Shown in pieces: positions 8,702 to 17,078 of a DNA stretch of 64,000 nucleotides. This stretch comes from Peristeroidobacter soli (GTDB lineage: Bacteria; Pseudomonadota; Gammaproteobacteria; Steroidobacterales; Steroidobacteraceae). Both the position numbers and the translations under genes were made by a program. Location of the stretch: contig NZ_ML142848.1 of assembly GCF_004138485.1 (NCBI RefSeq), forward strand, positions 2,020,640 through 2,084,639. Reading direction: 5' to 3'. The notes under the pieces were generated by a model that did not search any database, was not told the DNA's origin, and was given only the letters and a program-made list of their open reading frames with translations. Every line of letters begins with the position of its first letter. Positions within the stretch are counted from its first letter, which is position 1.

Positions 8702-10204
8702 CTACGCCGCGCAATGCTGACGAATGAAATCCAGATGCCTCGGCATGGCGCCAGCGCAGTTGGCGATGACCGAGCGAACCTGGAGCACCCGCCGCCGTGA
8801 GTCCTCAGCAGACAACGTGTCACAAATAGGATCGTAGCCCCGCGGCACGATCCCCTGTCCGATGAACACCGCGAACCAGCTGGTATCGGTGAACAGCTCG
8901 GTGTCCTGGCGGAAGATGCGGCCTCGGCTGCGAAACAACTCCATCCGCTGCCGCAGACTTTCCGGGATGCTCATGGTGCGGCACTGATTCCAGAACGGCG
9001 AGTCATCGCGCGTAGTCGCGTGATAGTGGAGGATCAGAAAGTCGCGAATGCGCTCGTACTCGAAGGCGCAGGCGCGGTTGTACTCCTCGATGTCCGCGGG
9101 TTCGAACTGGCGGTCGGGAAAGAGCGAGAGGAGCCGGGCGATGCCGCTTTGGATCAGGTGGATGCTGGTGGACTCGAGGGGTTCCATGAATCCGCTGGCG
9201 AGACCGATGGCCACGCAGTTGTTGATCCAGAAGCGCTTACGGCGCCCAGTCACAAACTTGAGCAGCCGCGGCTCGGCGAGCGGTCGTCCGTCGAGATTGG
9301 CGAGTAACGTCCGTGCCGCCTCGTCATCGCTCAGGTGGTTGCTCGAATACACGTAGCCATTGCCGGTGCGATGTTGCAACGGAATGCGCCACTGCCAGCC
9401 GGCGCCGCGTGCGGTGGAGCGCGTGTAGGGCAGGGGCTCGCCGACGTTTTCAGAAGGCACGGCCACGGCGCGGTCGCAGGGGAGCCAGTGGGTCCAATCC
9501 TCATAACCGCTCTTGAGCGCCTGCTCGATGAGCAGGCCGCGAAATCCCGAGCAGTCGATGAACAGGTCCGCCTCGATGCGCTCTCCGCTCGCGAGCTGCA
9601 CCGATTGGATGAAGCCGTTCTCGCCGTTGAGCTGCACGTCCACTACCTTGCCTTCGGTGCGTACGACGCCGCGCTTCTCCGCATAGTTGCGCAGGTAGCG
9701 CGCATACAGCGCCGCATCGAAGTGAAATGCATAGGAGAGCGTTGCGAGCGGCGTGTTGCCGGTCTGCACCGGCCGCATGAACCGGCCGTTGCGTGCCGCG
9801 ACCGCGGGCAGTGAATAGTCATCGAGGTCGGCCGGCTCGCCGAGCGAGCGCAGTTTCAGCCACCAGGCATGGAAGGAGACGCCCTTGATATCGGTGCCGA
9901 AAGGTCCGAAGGGGTGCAGGTAGCTGCGGCCGAGGGCGGCCCAGTCCACGAACTGGATGCCGAGCTTGAACGTGCCCTGGGTCTGGCGCACGAAGTCGTT
10001 CTCATCCAGACCGAGCAGCCGATTGAAGACCGAGATCATGGGAATGGTCGCTTCACCGACGCCCACGCTGCCGATTTCTTCGGACTCGACCACGCGGATC
10101 GCGCAGTAGTCGTTCTGCAGGACCTGCGAAAGCGCGGCAGCCGTCATCCAGCCGGCAGTGCCGCCTCCCACGATGAGCACGCTGCGAATTCGCATGGCGG
10201 ACAC
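8702..10204 (-). CDS. tryptophan-halogenase-family flavoprotein
   Basis: About 500 residues from the GTG at 10204, chosen because an AGGGGAGA ribosome site lies just upstream (an ATG at 10195 is an alternative). Visible are the FAD motif GGGTAGWM (residues 13-20), the catalytic Lys80 in GTFKLGIQF, the WQWRIP halogenase motif at 270-275, and [10 protein letters not shown] near the C-terminus. These are the defining features of flavin-dependent tryptophan halogenases, which make hypohalous acid and chlorinate or brominate indoles with a reductase partner. No flavin reductase or biosynthetic cluster is nearby; instead it faces a TonB receptor. Many Caulobacter- and Xanthomonas-like bacteria have such orphan copies beside receptors, with unknown substrates. 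Confidence 0.88.
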   Translation of the reverse strand: MSAMRIRSVLIVGGGTAGWMTAAALSQVLQNDYCAIRVVESEEIGSVGVGEATIPMISVFNRLLGLDENDFVRQTQGTFKLGIQFVDWAALGRSYLHPFGPFGTDIKGVSFHAWWLKLRSLGEPADLDDYSLPAVAARNGRFMRPVQTGNTPLATLSYAFHFDAALYARYLRNYAEKRGVVRTEGKVVDVQLNGENGFIQSVQLASGERIEADLFIDCSGFRGLLIEQALKSGYEDWTHWLPCDRAVAVPSENVGEPLPYTRSTARGAGWQWRIPLQHRTGNGYVYSSNHLSDDEAARTLLANLDGRPLAEPRLLKFVTGRRKRFWINNCVAIGLASGFMEPLESTSIHLIQSGIARLLSLFPDRQFEPADIEEYNRACAFEYERIRDFLILHYHATTRDDSPFWNQCRTMSIPESLRQRMELFRSRGRIFRQDTELFTDTSWFAVFIGQGIVPRGYDPICDTLSAEDSRRRVLQVRSVIANCAGAMPRHLDFIRQHCAA

Positions 10205-10559
10205 GGTTTCTCCCCTGAACATTGCGCGCGGCCGGGTGCCGACGCACGTGCTGCTGTATCTAATGGACCACAAGGCCGTGCCACGAAGCGTACGGGCTCC
10301 TGGCCAAAAATGTCCAGCGATAGTCAACGCGAACAAGGACTTCAGATGGTGCCAGGACCGCATAATTAGCCAAAACCGTCAGGGCCGCGGTAGCGCGCAA
10401 GATGCGCGACTCAAAAATATTTGGACAGCGCTGTCATTCTGACCTTAGGATGCGTCCCCAACAGCGCAGTCAGGGAGCGCTCAGCCGCACAGTCCGGCGT
10501 GGGCTCCTGGCAACGCTCGTAGCAACCACGGAACAAAGTGCGAACAATCGGGGGATGAC
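10205..10559. promoter_or_regulatory. 355-bp divergent intergenic region, halogenase / TonB receptor
   Basis: No convincing gene is seen here. The region must hold promoters for both divergent genes. It contains a perfect 12-bp palindrome (10424-10435) and, just before the receptor start, a GGGGATGAC ribosome-binding stretch ending at the ATG at 10560. Confidence 0.6.
10424..10435. promoter_or_regulatory. perfect palindrome GACAGCGCTGTC, likely operator
   Basis: GACAGCGCTGTC is identical to its reverse complement and has a CG at its centre, as LacI-family operators usually do. It overlaps a TTGGAC (-35-like) at 10421-10426; a TAGGAT (-10-like) follows 19 bp later at 10446-10451. It lies 125 bp before the receptor start and 220 bp before the halogenase start. 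No LacI-type gene is in the window, so the regulator is unknown. Confidence 0.5.
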
Positions 10560-12917
10560 ATGCGGAAGGTGCCTTTGGTACTGGGTGGGGTAGGCATGTG
10601 CCTCTCCATGTCGGCGGGCGTTCAGGCTGCCGAGACGGGGGAAGCTGGGCTGGAAACCGTCGTCGTGACCGCGACGCGCCGCGAGACGAATCTGCAGGAG
10701 ACGCCGCTGGCGATCTCGGCCTTCAGTCAGCAGGCCCTGGATGAGAATCACGTCTCGACGCTGCTCGACATGCGCGGCCTCGTGCCCAATCTGCAATTCT
10801 TCTCGAACGGCGATCACGCCGTGCCGCTGGTTTTCATTCGCGGCCTCGGCACGCGCAATCAGACGGAAGCCGGCGATCAGGGCATCGCGTTCTACACGGA
10901 CGGCGTGTTCTCGGCCCGTTCCCAGGGCACGACGGTGATGATGTACGACCTCGATGGCGTCGAGGTGCTGCGCGGTCCGCAGGGCACGCTGTTCGGACGC
11001 AACTCGACCGGCGGCGCCGTCTCGCTCCGTTCGGCGAAACCCCGTCTGGATGGCTTCGATGCTTCGGGCGAGATCGCCGCGGGCAGCTACTCGATGCTGC
11101 AGCTCCGTGGCATGGCCAATGTGCCCATCACGGACAAGTGGGCCATCCGCGTCGCTGGCGCCAAGGATGAGCAGGAAGGTCAGACCGACTACGCGCCGGG
11201 CAATCCGTTTGCCTCCTCGCGCAAGTACGGCACGATCGATCTCAGCTCGTTCCGAGTCAGCTCGCTGTTCAAACCGTCCGACGACGTGAGCTGGCACCTC
11301 GTTTACGAGAATTTCCGCAATCGGGGTACCGGCGACGTCGCCAGCCAGGATTTCAAACATCGGGTCAACAACGCGACCGCGGCTGGCAACCTGGACTTGG
11401 ATTCCGACAGTCTCCGCACGCGTCTCGATGTCGGCTTCGGCGAGGGCTACACGCTGAGCTACATCGGCGGCTACGCCGAATTCAGCCAGGCCCAGATGTA
11501 CGGCAACGAGCCGCAAGGCGACACGCGCAACACGGTGGACTCGAGCTACAAGGGCACGCAGCACGAGCTGCAGCTCACGAATCCGACCGAAGCGCGCTTC
11601 AACTACACCGCGGGCCTCTACTACTTCGAAGAAGAAAACAGCATCCGCTTCGATATGCTGCACGGGAGCTGGGGCTTCACACCGCAGGACCAGTCCACGG
11701 TGCTGTCGACGTTCATACAGCCAGCGCGCTCCCTGGAAACTCAGAGCGCGTATGCGCAGGGCACGTTCAAGGTTACCGACGCGCTACGGCTGACCGCGGG
11801 CGCTCGCTACATCGACGATACACGTGAGGATAAGGGCGGTCGTTCGATCGACTGCACCTTCGCTCTGCGCGGCGCTCTGCCGAATAATCTCGTCCGTAAC
11901 GCGGCTGCGTTGAACGGTGCGCAGGGTTGTTACTACCGCCAGTACAACGACATGAAAGGCGACTGGAGCAAGACGACGTGGATGGCGCGCGGCGAATATG
12001 ACCTGACCGACACGGTCATGATGTATCTGTCGTACGAGACCGGCTGGAAATCGGGCGTCCTGCAGGATGGTAAGGGCTACGACGATCTCGTGACGCCCAG
12101 TGGCTCGCTCGATTTCTCGCGCAACAACTCTCTGCTGCAGAAGCCTGAAGAGGTCGACAGCATCGAGCTGGGCGTCAAGACGGATTTCAGGGACTGGCGG
12201 CTGAGTGCCAACGTGTTCTACATGGACTTCTCGGACATGCAGGTGACGGGAGCAGTCATCGATCCGGTCACCGGCCAGTCGACGCTGACCAACACCAACG
12301 CCGGCGGCGCGACCATCAAGGGTCTGGAGCTGGAGGCGTCGGCGGGATTGTTCGACGGCAGAGGGCAGCTCGCCGCGACCTTTGCGTATCTGGATGCGAA
12401 GTATGACGAGTTCTTCGGCAACGAACAGAACTTCGGCGACGCGCGCGGCCGCATTTGGAACAACTGCGCCTTCGGTGTCGAGGCGAGCGGCGCCTGCGTC
12501 GGCAACGTGTTCAACTTCGCGGGCAACAACCTGCCGTATGCGCCGGAATATCAGCTGACGGTGCAGTATTCGCATGAGTTCCCGCTGCCAGGTGGCGCAG
12601 CGGTGGTGCCGCGCATTCGCGCCAGCTACTACGACGACATGTTCCTCGGCTGGGAGAATCGCACCGACCGGCCTGAGGGTACGTTGAGCCCGACCGACCC
12701 GGGCGAAAAGGACTTCGGCCTTCAGCCCGCCTATACCATGGTGGATGCGGCTATCGCGTACCGTTCGAGCACGGATCAGTGGACTGCGGAGGCGTTTGTC
12801 ACCAACGCGCTCGATGAGGAGGTCAAGACCGAAGCGTTCTACGGAACGCCGCGGACGTTCTATAGCTGGGGCCAGCGTCGCGAGGTCGGCGTGCGTCTGA
12901 AGTACAAGTACAAGTAA
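10560..12917 (+). CDS. TonB-dependent outer membrane receptor
   Basis: A 785-residue protein with a signal peptide (cleavage probable after GVQAA). A TonB-box-like ETVVVTATRR follows, then the plug domain (TPLAISAFSQQAL, VFIRGLGTRNQ, DGVEVLRGPQGTLFGRNSTGG) at about residues 35-160. The rest is a long beta-barrel with alternating aromatic strands, ending KYKYK after RREVGVRLKY. It imports a large or scarce ligand across the outer membrane using TonB energy. The ligand is not evident; divergent pairing with the halogenase-like gene and a shared palindrome suggest common control. A strong terminator follows at 12976. Confidence 0.92.
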   Translation: MRKVPLVLGGVGMCLSMSAGVQAAETGEAGLETVVVTATRRETNLQETPLAISAFSQQALDENHVSTLLDMRGLVPNLQFFSNGDHAVPLVFIRGLGTRNQTEAGDQGIAFYTDGVFSARSQGTTVMMYDLDGVEVLRGPQGTLFGRNSTGGAVSLRSAKPRLDGFDASGEIAAGSYSMLQLRGMANVPITDKWAIRVAGAKDEQEGQTDYAPGNPFASSRKYGTIDLSSFRVSSLFKPSDDVSWHLVYENFRNRGTGDVASQDFKHRVNNATAAGNLDLDSDSLRTRLDVGFGEGYTLSYIGGYAEFSQAQMYGNEPQGDTRNTVDSSYKGTQHELQLTNPTEARFNYTAGLYYFEEENSIRFDMLHGSWGFTPQDQSTVLSTFIQPARSLETQSAYAQGTFKVTDALRLTAGARYIDDTREDKGGRSIDCTFALRGALPNNLVRNAAALNGAQGCYYRQYNDMKGDWSKTTWMARGEYDLTDTVMMYLSYETGWKSGVLQDGKGYDDLVTPSGSLDFSRNNSLLQKPEEVDSIELGVKTDFRDWRLSANVFYMDFSDMQVTGAVIDPVTGQSTLTNTNAGGATIKGLELEASAGLFDGRGQLAATFAYLDAKYDEFFGNEQNFGDARGRIWNNCAFGVEASGACVGNVFNFAGNNLPYAPEYQLTVQYSHEFPLPGGAAVVPRIRASYYDDMFLGWENRTDRPEGTLSPTDPGEKDFGLQPAYTMVDAAIAYRSSTDQWTAEAFVTNALDEEVKTEAFYGTPRTFYSWGQRREVGVRLKYKYK

Positions 12918-12975
12918 TCCGCCAATCGATTGCTCATTGGCAGGAGGAAGGCACCTCCCGCTTCATCCTGCACTA

Positions 12976-13012
12976 GGCAGGGCCCAAGGAAGGGCCCTGC
13001 CATTTTCTTTTG
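12976..13012 (+). terminator. rho-independent terminator after TonB receptor
   Basis: GGCAGGGCCC and GGGCCCTGCC form a perfect 10-bp stem with a six-base loop, followed directly by ATTTTCTTTT. It ends transcription of the receptor gene. Confidence 0.9.
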
Positions 13013-13149
13013 GGCGGTGTGAGTCGTTCCCGAGTCCGGTTGCAACTTTGAACCGTGTCATCGCGTTACGCTACGTGCGCGAGCAGTGAAGAAGTAACCA
13101 GGACCTGTTGACGCGGGGTGCGCACAGCGCGGCCGCTATGTCGTGAGTC

Positions 13150-14706
13150 ATGACGCTATTGGCCGTGATCGTCGAGACATCTTCCAAAGTCGCGTCCACT
13201 TCGGCGCGGCTGGCGAAGGTGCGCGAGCTGGCGGCGTGCTTGCGACAGTTCACGGCGGACGAGATTGTCATTGGTGTCGCTTATCTTTCAGGCGAGACGC
13301 CGCAGGGGAAGTTCGGCATCGGTTATGCGGTGTTGAAGACCGCGAGCGCGGAGTCGCCCGCCAGCGAACCTGTGCTTTCCGTGCTGGAAGTCGATCAGCG
13401 CTTGACCGAGATCGCCAGCATTCGCGGCGCGGGATCGACAACGCGTCGCGCGGACGCCTTGCGTGAATTGTTCGTGCGGGCGACGGAGGCCGAACAACAT
13501 TTCCTGATGCGCCTGCTGATTGGCGAGCTACGCCAAGGCGCGTTGGCTGGCGTGATGGTGGATGCAATTGCGTCTGCCGCTCAGATTCCGGTCGACAAAG
13601 TCCGACGCGCAGCGATGTATGCGAAGAGCCTCGGTGCCGTAGCACACGCGGCGCTGGTCGAAGGCGAGAGTGCGCTGGCTAACTTTCAGTTGGAGCTGCT
13701 TTCGCCGGTCGCGCCCATGCTGGCGCAAACTGCGGCCGATGTGGGCGAAGCGCTCGAGCAATTGGGCGACGACGCGGTGTTTGAATGGAAGATGGATGGT
13801 GCGCGCATCCAGGTGCATAAGAGTGGCGACTCCGTGCACATCTATACGCGCAGTCTCAACGAGGTGACTGCCGCCGTGCCGGAGATTGCGACGTTGGTGA
13901 AGGAGTTGCCGGCGCGCGAAGTCATTCTCGACGGGGAGGCGATCGCCTTTACCGCGGCGGGCCGGCCGCATCCCTTCCAGATCACCATGCGTCGGTTCGG
14001 TCGTAAGCTCGATGTCGAGAAGCTGCAGGCCGAGCTGCCGATGCGGGCGTACTTCTTCGATTGTTTGCGGCTTGGGGAAGAGAGTCTCGCGGATCGACCG
14101 ACACGTGATCGTTATGAGGCACTGGCACTGGCAGTGCCGGCTGAGTTCATCATTCCAAGGCTCGTGACTGCGTCCGAAGCAGAGGCGAGTGGGTTCTACG
14201 ACGCTGCGATTGCCGCCGGTCACGAAGGCATCATGGCGAAATCGTTGTCGGCGCCGTACGAGGCGGGCAATCGAGGCGCGAGCTGGCTCAAGATCAAACG
14301 GGCTCACACATTGGACTTGATTGTGCTTGCCGCGGAGTGGGGGCATGGGCGGCGTACGGGGAAGTTGTCGAATCTGCATCTGGGCGCGCTCGATCCGGCG
14401 ACGGGCGAGTACGTGATGCTCGGGAAGACGTTCAAGGGTCTCACGGATGCGATGCTCGAGTGGCAGACGAAGGAGTTTCTGTCTCGCGAGACCCGGCGCG
14501 ATGACTGGACGGTGTATGTGCGGCCGGAACTGGTGGTGGAGATTGCGTTCAGCGACTTGCAGGCGAGCCCGCGGTATCCCGGCGGTCTGGCGTTACGGCT
14601 GGCGAGAGTGAAACGATATCGGGATGACAAGCGGCCGGAGGAGGCCGATACGATGGCGTCGGTAAGGAAGATATTTGAGGCGCAGGGCGGGGAGTCTACG
14701 TCTTGA
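13150..14706 (+). CDS. ATP-dependent DNA ligase (LigB-like)
   Basis: A 518-residue protein with an N-terminal helical DNA-binding domain (residues 1-~185), an adenylation domain and a C-terminal OB-fold. The nucleotidyl-lysine motif I, EWKMDGARIQ, places the active Lys at about 214. VILDGEAIAF (motif III/IIIa region), GIMAKSLSAPYEAGNRG (motif IV) and SWLKIKRAHTLDL (motif V) are also visible. Length and layout match the ATP-dependent LigB type found in mycobacteria and some proteobacteria, which supplements the NAD-dependent LigA. Usual partner genes of bacterial ATP-ligase clusters (exonuclease, DEXH helicase) are absent, so it is a solitary copy. A terminator-like hairpin follows. Confidence 0.92.
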   Translation: MTLLAVIVETSSKVASTSARLAKVRELAACLRQFTADEIVIGVAYLSGETPQGKFGIGYAVLKTASAESPASEPVLSVLEVDQRLTEIASIRGAGSTTRRADALRELFVRATEAEQHFLMRLLIGELRQGALAGVMVDAIASAAQIPVDKVRRAAMYAKSLGAVAHAALVEGESALANFQLELLSPVAPMLAQTAADVGEALEQLGDDAVFEWKMDGARIQVHKSGDSVHIYTRSLNEVTAAVPEIATLVKELPAREVILDGEAIAFTAAGRPHPFQITMRRFGRKLDVEKLQAELPMRAYFFDCLRLGEESLADRPTRDRYEALALAVPAEFIIPRLVTASEAEASGFYDAAIAAGHEGIMAKSLSAPYEAGNRGASWLKIKRAHTLDLIVLAAEWGHGRRTGKLSNLHLGALDPATGEYVMLGKTFKGLTDAMLEWQTKEFLSRETRRDDWTVYVRPELVVEIAFSDLQASPRYPGGLALRLARVKRYRDDKRPEEADTMASVRKIFEAQGGESTS

Positions 14707-14737
14707 TCCTTACCGTGAGCGGAAGACCCACCCCCAA

Positions 14738-14785
14738 CCCCCTGCCGTTGTACAGCCGTGAACGGGAGGGGGAGCTTACTTTTTA
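14738..14785 (+). terminator. terminator-like hairpin carrying an intergenic repeat
   Basis: CCCCCTGCCGTT (14738-14749) pairs with AACGGGAGGGGG (14761-14772) with one mismatch, and a TTTTT run follows. The 15-bp stretch 14729-14743 recurs exactly at 29380-29394, so this may be a dispersed repeat used as a terminator. Confidence 0.65.
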
Positions 14786-14851
14786 AAAAATACTCTTTCT
14801 CTCAGAGACGGCGCCTTGCGCGGATTACTTCACCGCGGCCACATTCAGACG

Positions 14852-16174
14852 CTAGGTCGGAGCCGACACCTGCGTGGTTGCCGCCGGGGCACGGCGCAGC
14901 GGTTGCCACCGCCAATAGGTCGCTGATCGCCACAACCATTCCGCCGGTCCGTAGCGGAAGTGCTGCAGCCACAGCGGGCTCCAGATCAGCTGTATCGCCC
15001 AGATCGCGATGACGACGAAGTACAGCTCATGTCTTGCGAGCTGGCCGTACAGCGCGAGGCCGGCGCCGGTGAAGATCAGCAGGCACAACAAACTCTGGGT
15101 CAGGTAATTCGTCAACGCCATCTGTCCGACGGCGGCAAACACCCGCGATGCATTCGTCAGCCACGGTGTGCGGCAGAGGAGCGCGATCAGGCCGAGGTGG
15201 CCGATCGTCATGGGAATCCGGCCGAGATCGTAGGTGAGCAGAACATCCATCAGGGCTTGGGGCGAAAAGTCTGCCCCTTCCAAGTGACGGACCTCGGCAA
15301 CATTCACGATCAGCCCGATGGTGTAGCCGATGACGATCATCGCCAGATACGTCCGAGTCGAGCTGGCGCCGGTGAGCACGCCCAGCTTCAACAGCGCCAT
15401 GCCCAACAGCATCATGCCGAAACATTCGACGATGCCGTGTCGAAAAAAGAACTCGGTCTGCATGAACCACGTATCGCCTCGGAGCACGCCAAAGGCCGAG
15501 GCGTAGCTGTCGCGCACATTGGCGACATAGGCTTCCAGATTCTCCTGTTCCGGGCGGAACTCGGCCTGCAGAGCGGTGTAGTTCTCGATGGCTTCCTGAT
15601 CGCCGTCGGCCAACGGTTCGCCCGCGGCCTGACGTGCGGACGCCGCCTGCGCGAGTGCCTGCGTCTCGCGGAAGTCGAGCCATTCGCCCACCGAGATCAT
15701 CGTTTGCAGAGACATGAAGATGGCGGCGAGGATCAGCAGGCGGCGCGGCGAGAGATTGCGGAACACGAACAGCGCCAGGCCGGCGAAACCGTAATAAAAC
15801 AGCACGTCGCCGCTCCAGAGCAGCGCGTAACCGTTGAACAGGCCGAAGACGATCAGCCACAAGGTACGACGAAAATACAGATCGGCGGGCCGCAGGTCGT
15901 TGGCGTTCGCGGTATGACGCTGCAGGAACAACAAGGCGCTGGCACCAAAAAGGAGCGTGAACAGGCCGCGCATCGTGCCTTCGAAGAACAGCGCCATGAA
16001 GCGCCATACAGCTAAATCGGCAGCGGACTCATCGCCCCACACGGTGGGATTGTCATAGGAATACGGCAGCCCGAAGCCCGTGATGTTCATCATCAGGATG
16101 CCGAGCACGGCGATACCGCGCGTGGTGTCGAGCATGCCGATGCGGTCGTCGCCGGGTGCCGGTGGGGCGGACAT
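14852..16174 (-). CDS. DUF418-family membrane protein
   Basis: About 440 residues from MSAPPAPGDDRIG. The opening RIGMLDTTRGIAVLGILMMNI is the signature start of DUF418 (YeiB-like) proteins, followed by about ten hydrophobic segments and a C-terminal DUF418 block (VGQMALTNYLTQSLLCLLIF and WLQHFRYGPAEWLWRS). A soluble-looking loop at about residues 145-200 contains several acidic residues. Family function is not known; it resembles acyltransferase-type membrane proteins. The frame extends upstream to 16225, but the conserved start and lack of overlap with the divergent rhomboid promoter favour 16174. Confidence 0.85.
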   Translation of the reverse strand: MSAPPAPGDDRIGMLDTTRGIAVLGILMMNITGFGLPYSYDNPTVWGDESAADLAVWRFMALFFEGTMRGLFTLLFGASALLFLQRHTANANDLRPADLYFRRTLWLIVFGLFNGYALLWSGDVLFYYGFAGLALFVFRNLSPRRLLILAAIFMSLQTMISVGEWLDFRETQALAQAASARQAAGEPLADGDQEAIENYTALQAEFRPEQENLEAYVANVRDSYASAFGVLRGDTWFMQTEFFFRHGIVECFGMMLLGMALLKLGVLTGASSTRTYLAMIVIGYTIGLIVNVAEVRHLEGADFSPQALMDVLLTYDLGRIPMTIGHLGLIALLCRTPWLTNASRVFAAVGQMALTNYLTQSLLCLLIFTGAGLALYGQLARHELYFVVIAIWAIQLIWSPLWLQHFRYGPAEWLWRSATYWRWQPLRRAPAATTQVSAPT

Positions 16175-16302
16175 TTGACGGCTACAGTAATCCCGTGAGG
16201 TCCCGCCATAAAGCAGCTTTTGCAAGATTGAGCCGCGCCCGTGTCGGACGATTCCGGCACAATAGCGAGTCGGCTCCCCTTGTCTGTCAGGAACCCAACC
16301 CC

Positions 16303-16905
16303 GTGAGCTTGCAGCTGTCCCCTGCGCTGATCGTTTTCATCGTCACCATCGCCACCAGTCTGATCGGCCTGTTCGGCAATCCCAAGCTCATCGATCGCTG
16401 CCTGTTCCGGCCCTATTGGTTCCTGCGCCGGCGCCAGTACGACACCATCGTGTCCAGCGCCCTGGTGCATGCCGACCTGATGCACTTGATCTTCAACATG
16501 ATGACGTTCTACTTCTTCGGCTTCCTGCTGGAGCAGGCCATCGGCTCGACCCACTTCATGGTGTTGTATATCGCCGGTCTGCTGATCAGTCATCTCGGCA
16601 CCTATCTCAAACAAAAGAACAATCCCGAGTACGCCTGTCTCGGTGCGTCGGGTGCGATCTCGGCGGTGCTGTTCGCGGCCATCGTATTCTTTCCCGATCA
16701 GTCGCTGTACATCATTCCGATTCCAGTGCCGATCCCGGCGCCGCTGTTCGGTATCGGGTATCTCGCCTACACGTGGTACGCCGCGCGGAATCCGCAGGGC
16801 CGGATCAATCACGATGCTCACTTGGGGGGTGCGATTACCGGCCTGGTCTACGTCGCGCTGATCGAGCCCAGTGCCTACCGCTATTTGTTTGCTAATTTGT
16901 TCTAG
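16303..16905 (+). CDS. rhomboid-family intramembrane serine protease
   Basis: About 200 residues starting at GTG 16303 (VSLQLSPAL), with six hydrophobic segments. SALVHADLMHLIFNMMTFYFF carries the conserved His/Asn of helix 2. CLGASGAISAVLF contains the GxSG catalytic serine, and NHDAHLGGAITG holds the catalytic histidine. Together these give a complete Ser-His dyad, so it should cleave membrane helices. An ATG at 16156 in the same frame would add 49 unconserved residues that overlap the start of the divergent DUF418 gene, so it was rejected. Substrate unknown. Confidence 0.85.
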   Translation: MSLQLSPALIVFIVTIATSLIGLFGNPKLIDRCLFRPYWFLRRRQYDTIVSSALVHADLMHLIFNMMTFYFFGFLLEQAIGSTHFMVLYIAGLLISHLGTYLKQKNNPEYACLGASGAISAVLFAAIVFFPDQSLYIIPIPVPIPAPLFGIGYLAYTWYAARNPQGRINHDAHLGGAITGLVYVALIEPSAYRYLFANLF

Positions 16906-17078
16906 TTGTATACGAGCAAATCATTGCGCTGCACTAGCGAGTGATGCGAAAAAGCGGCAGCCAGAAAGTATGCAATCGGTGGCGATGTATGCCGGTATCG
17001 ACGTTCAGTATATAGACGTATTGGCCGCGCACTGATCGGTGCTACGTTCCGACCTCATCCCAGCGGAGGTCGCCGATC

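Noticed and set aside
10432-10450. A second possible Pho box beginning CTGTCAT after the palindrome
   Set aside because: Only one repeat matches; the second half (ACCTTAG) does not, so it is not a Pho box.
10470-11663. A 397-codon minus-strand open frame over the TonB receptor start
   Set aside because: Antisense to the receptor plug domain and overlaps its promoter; no recognisable domain.
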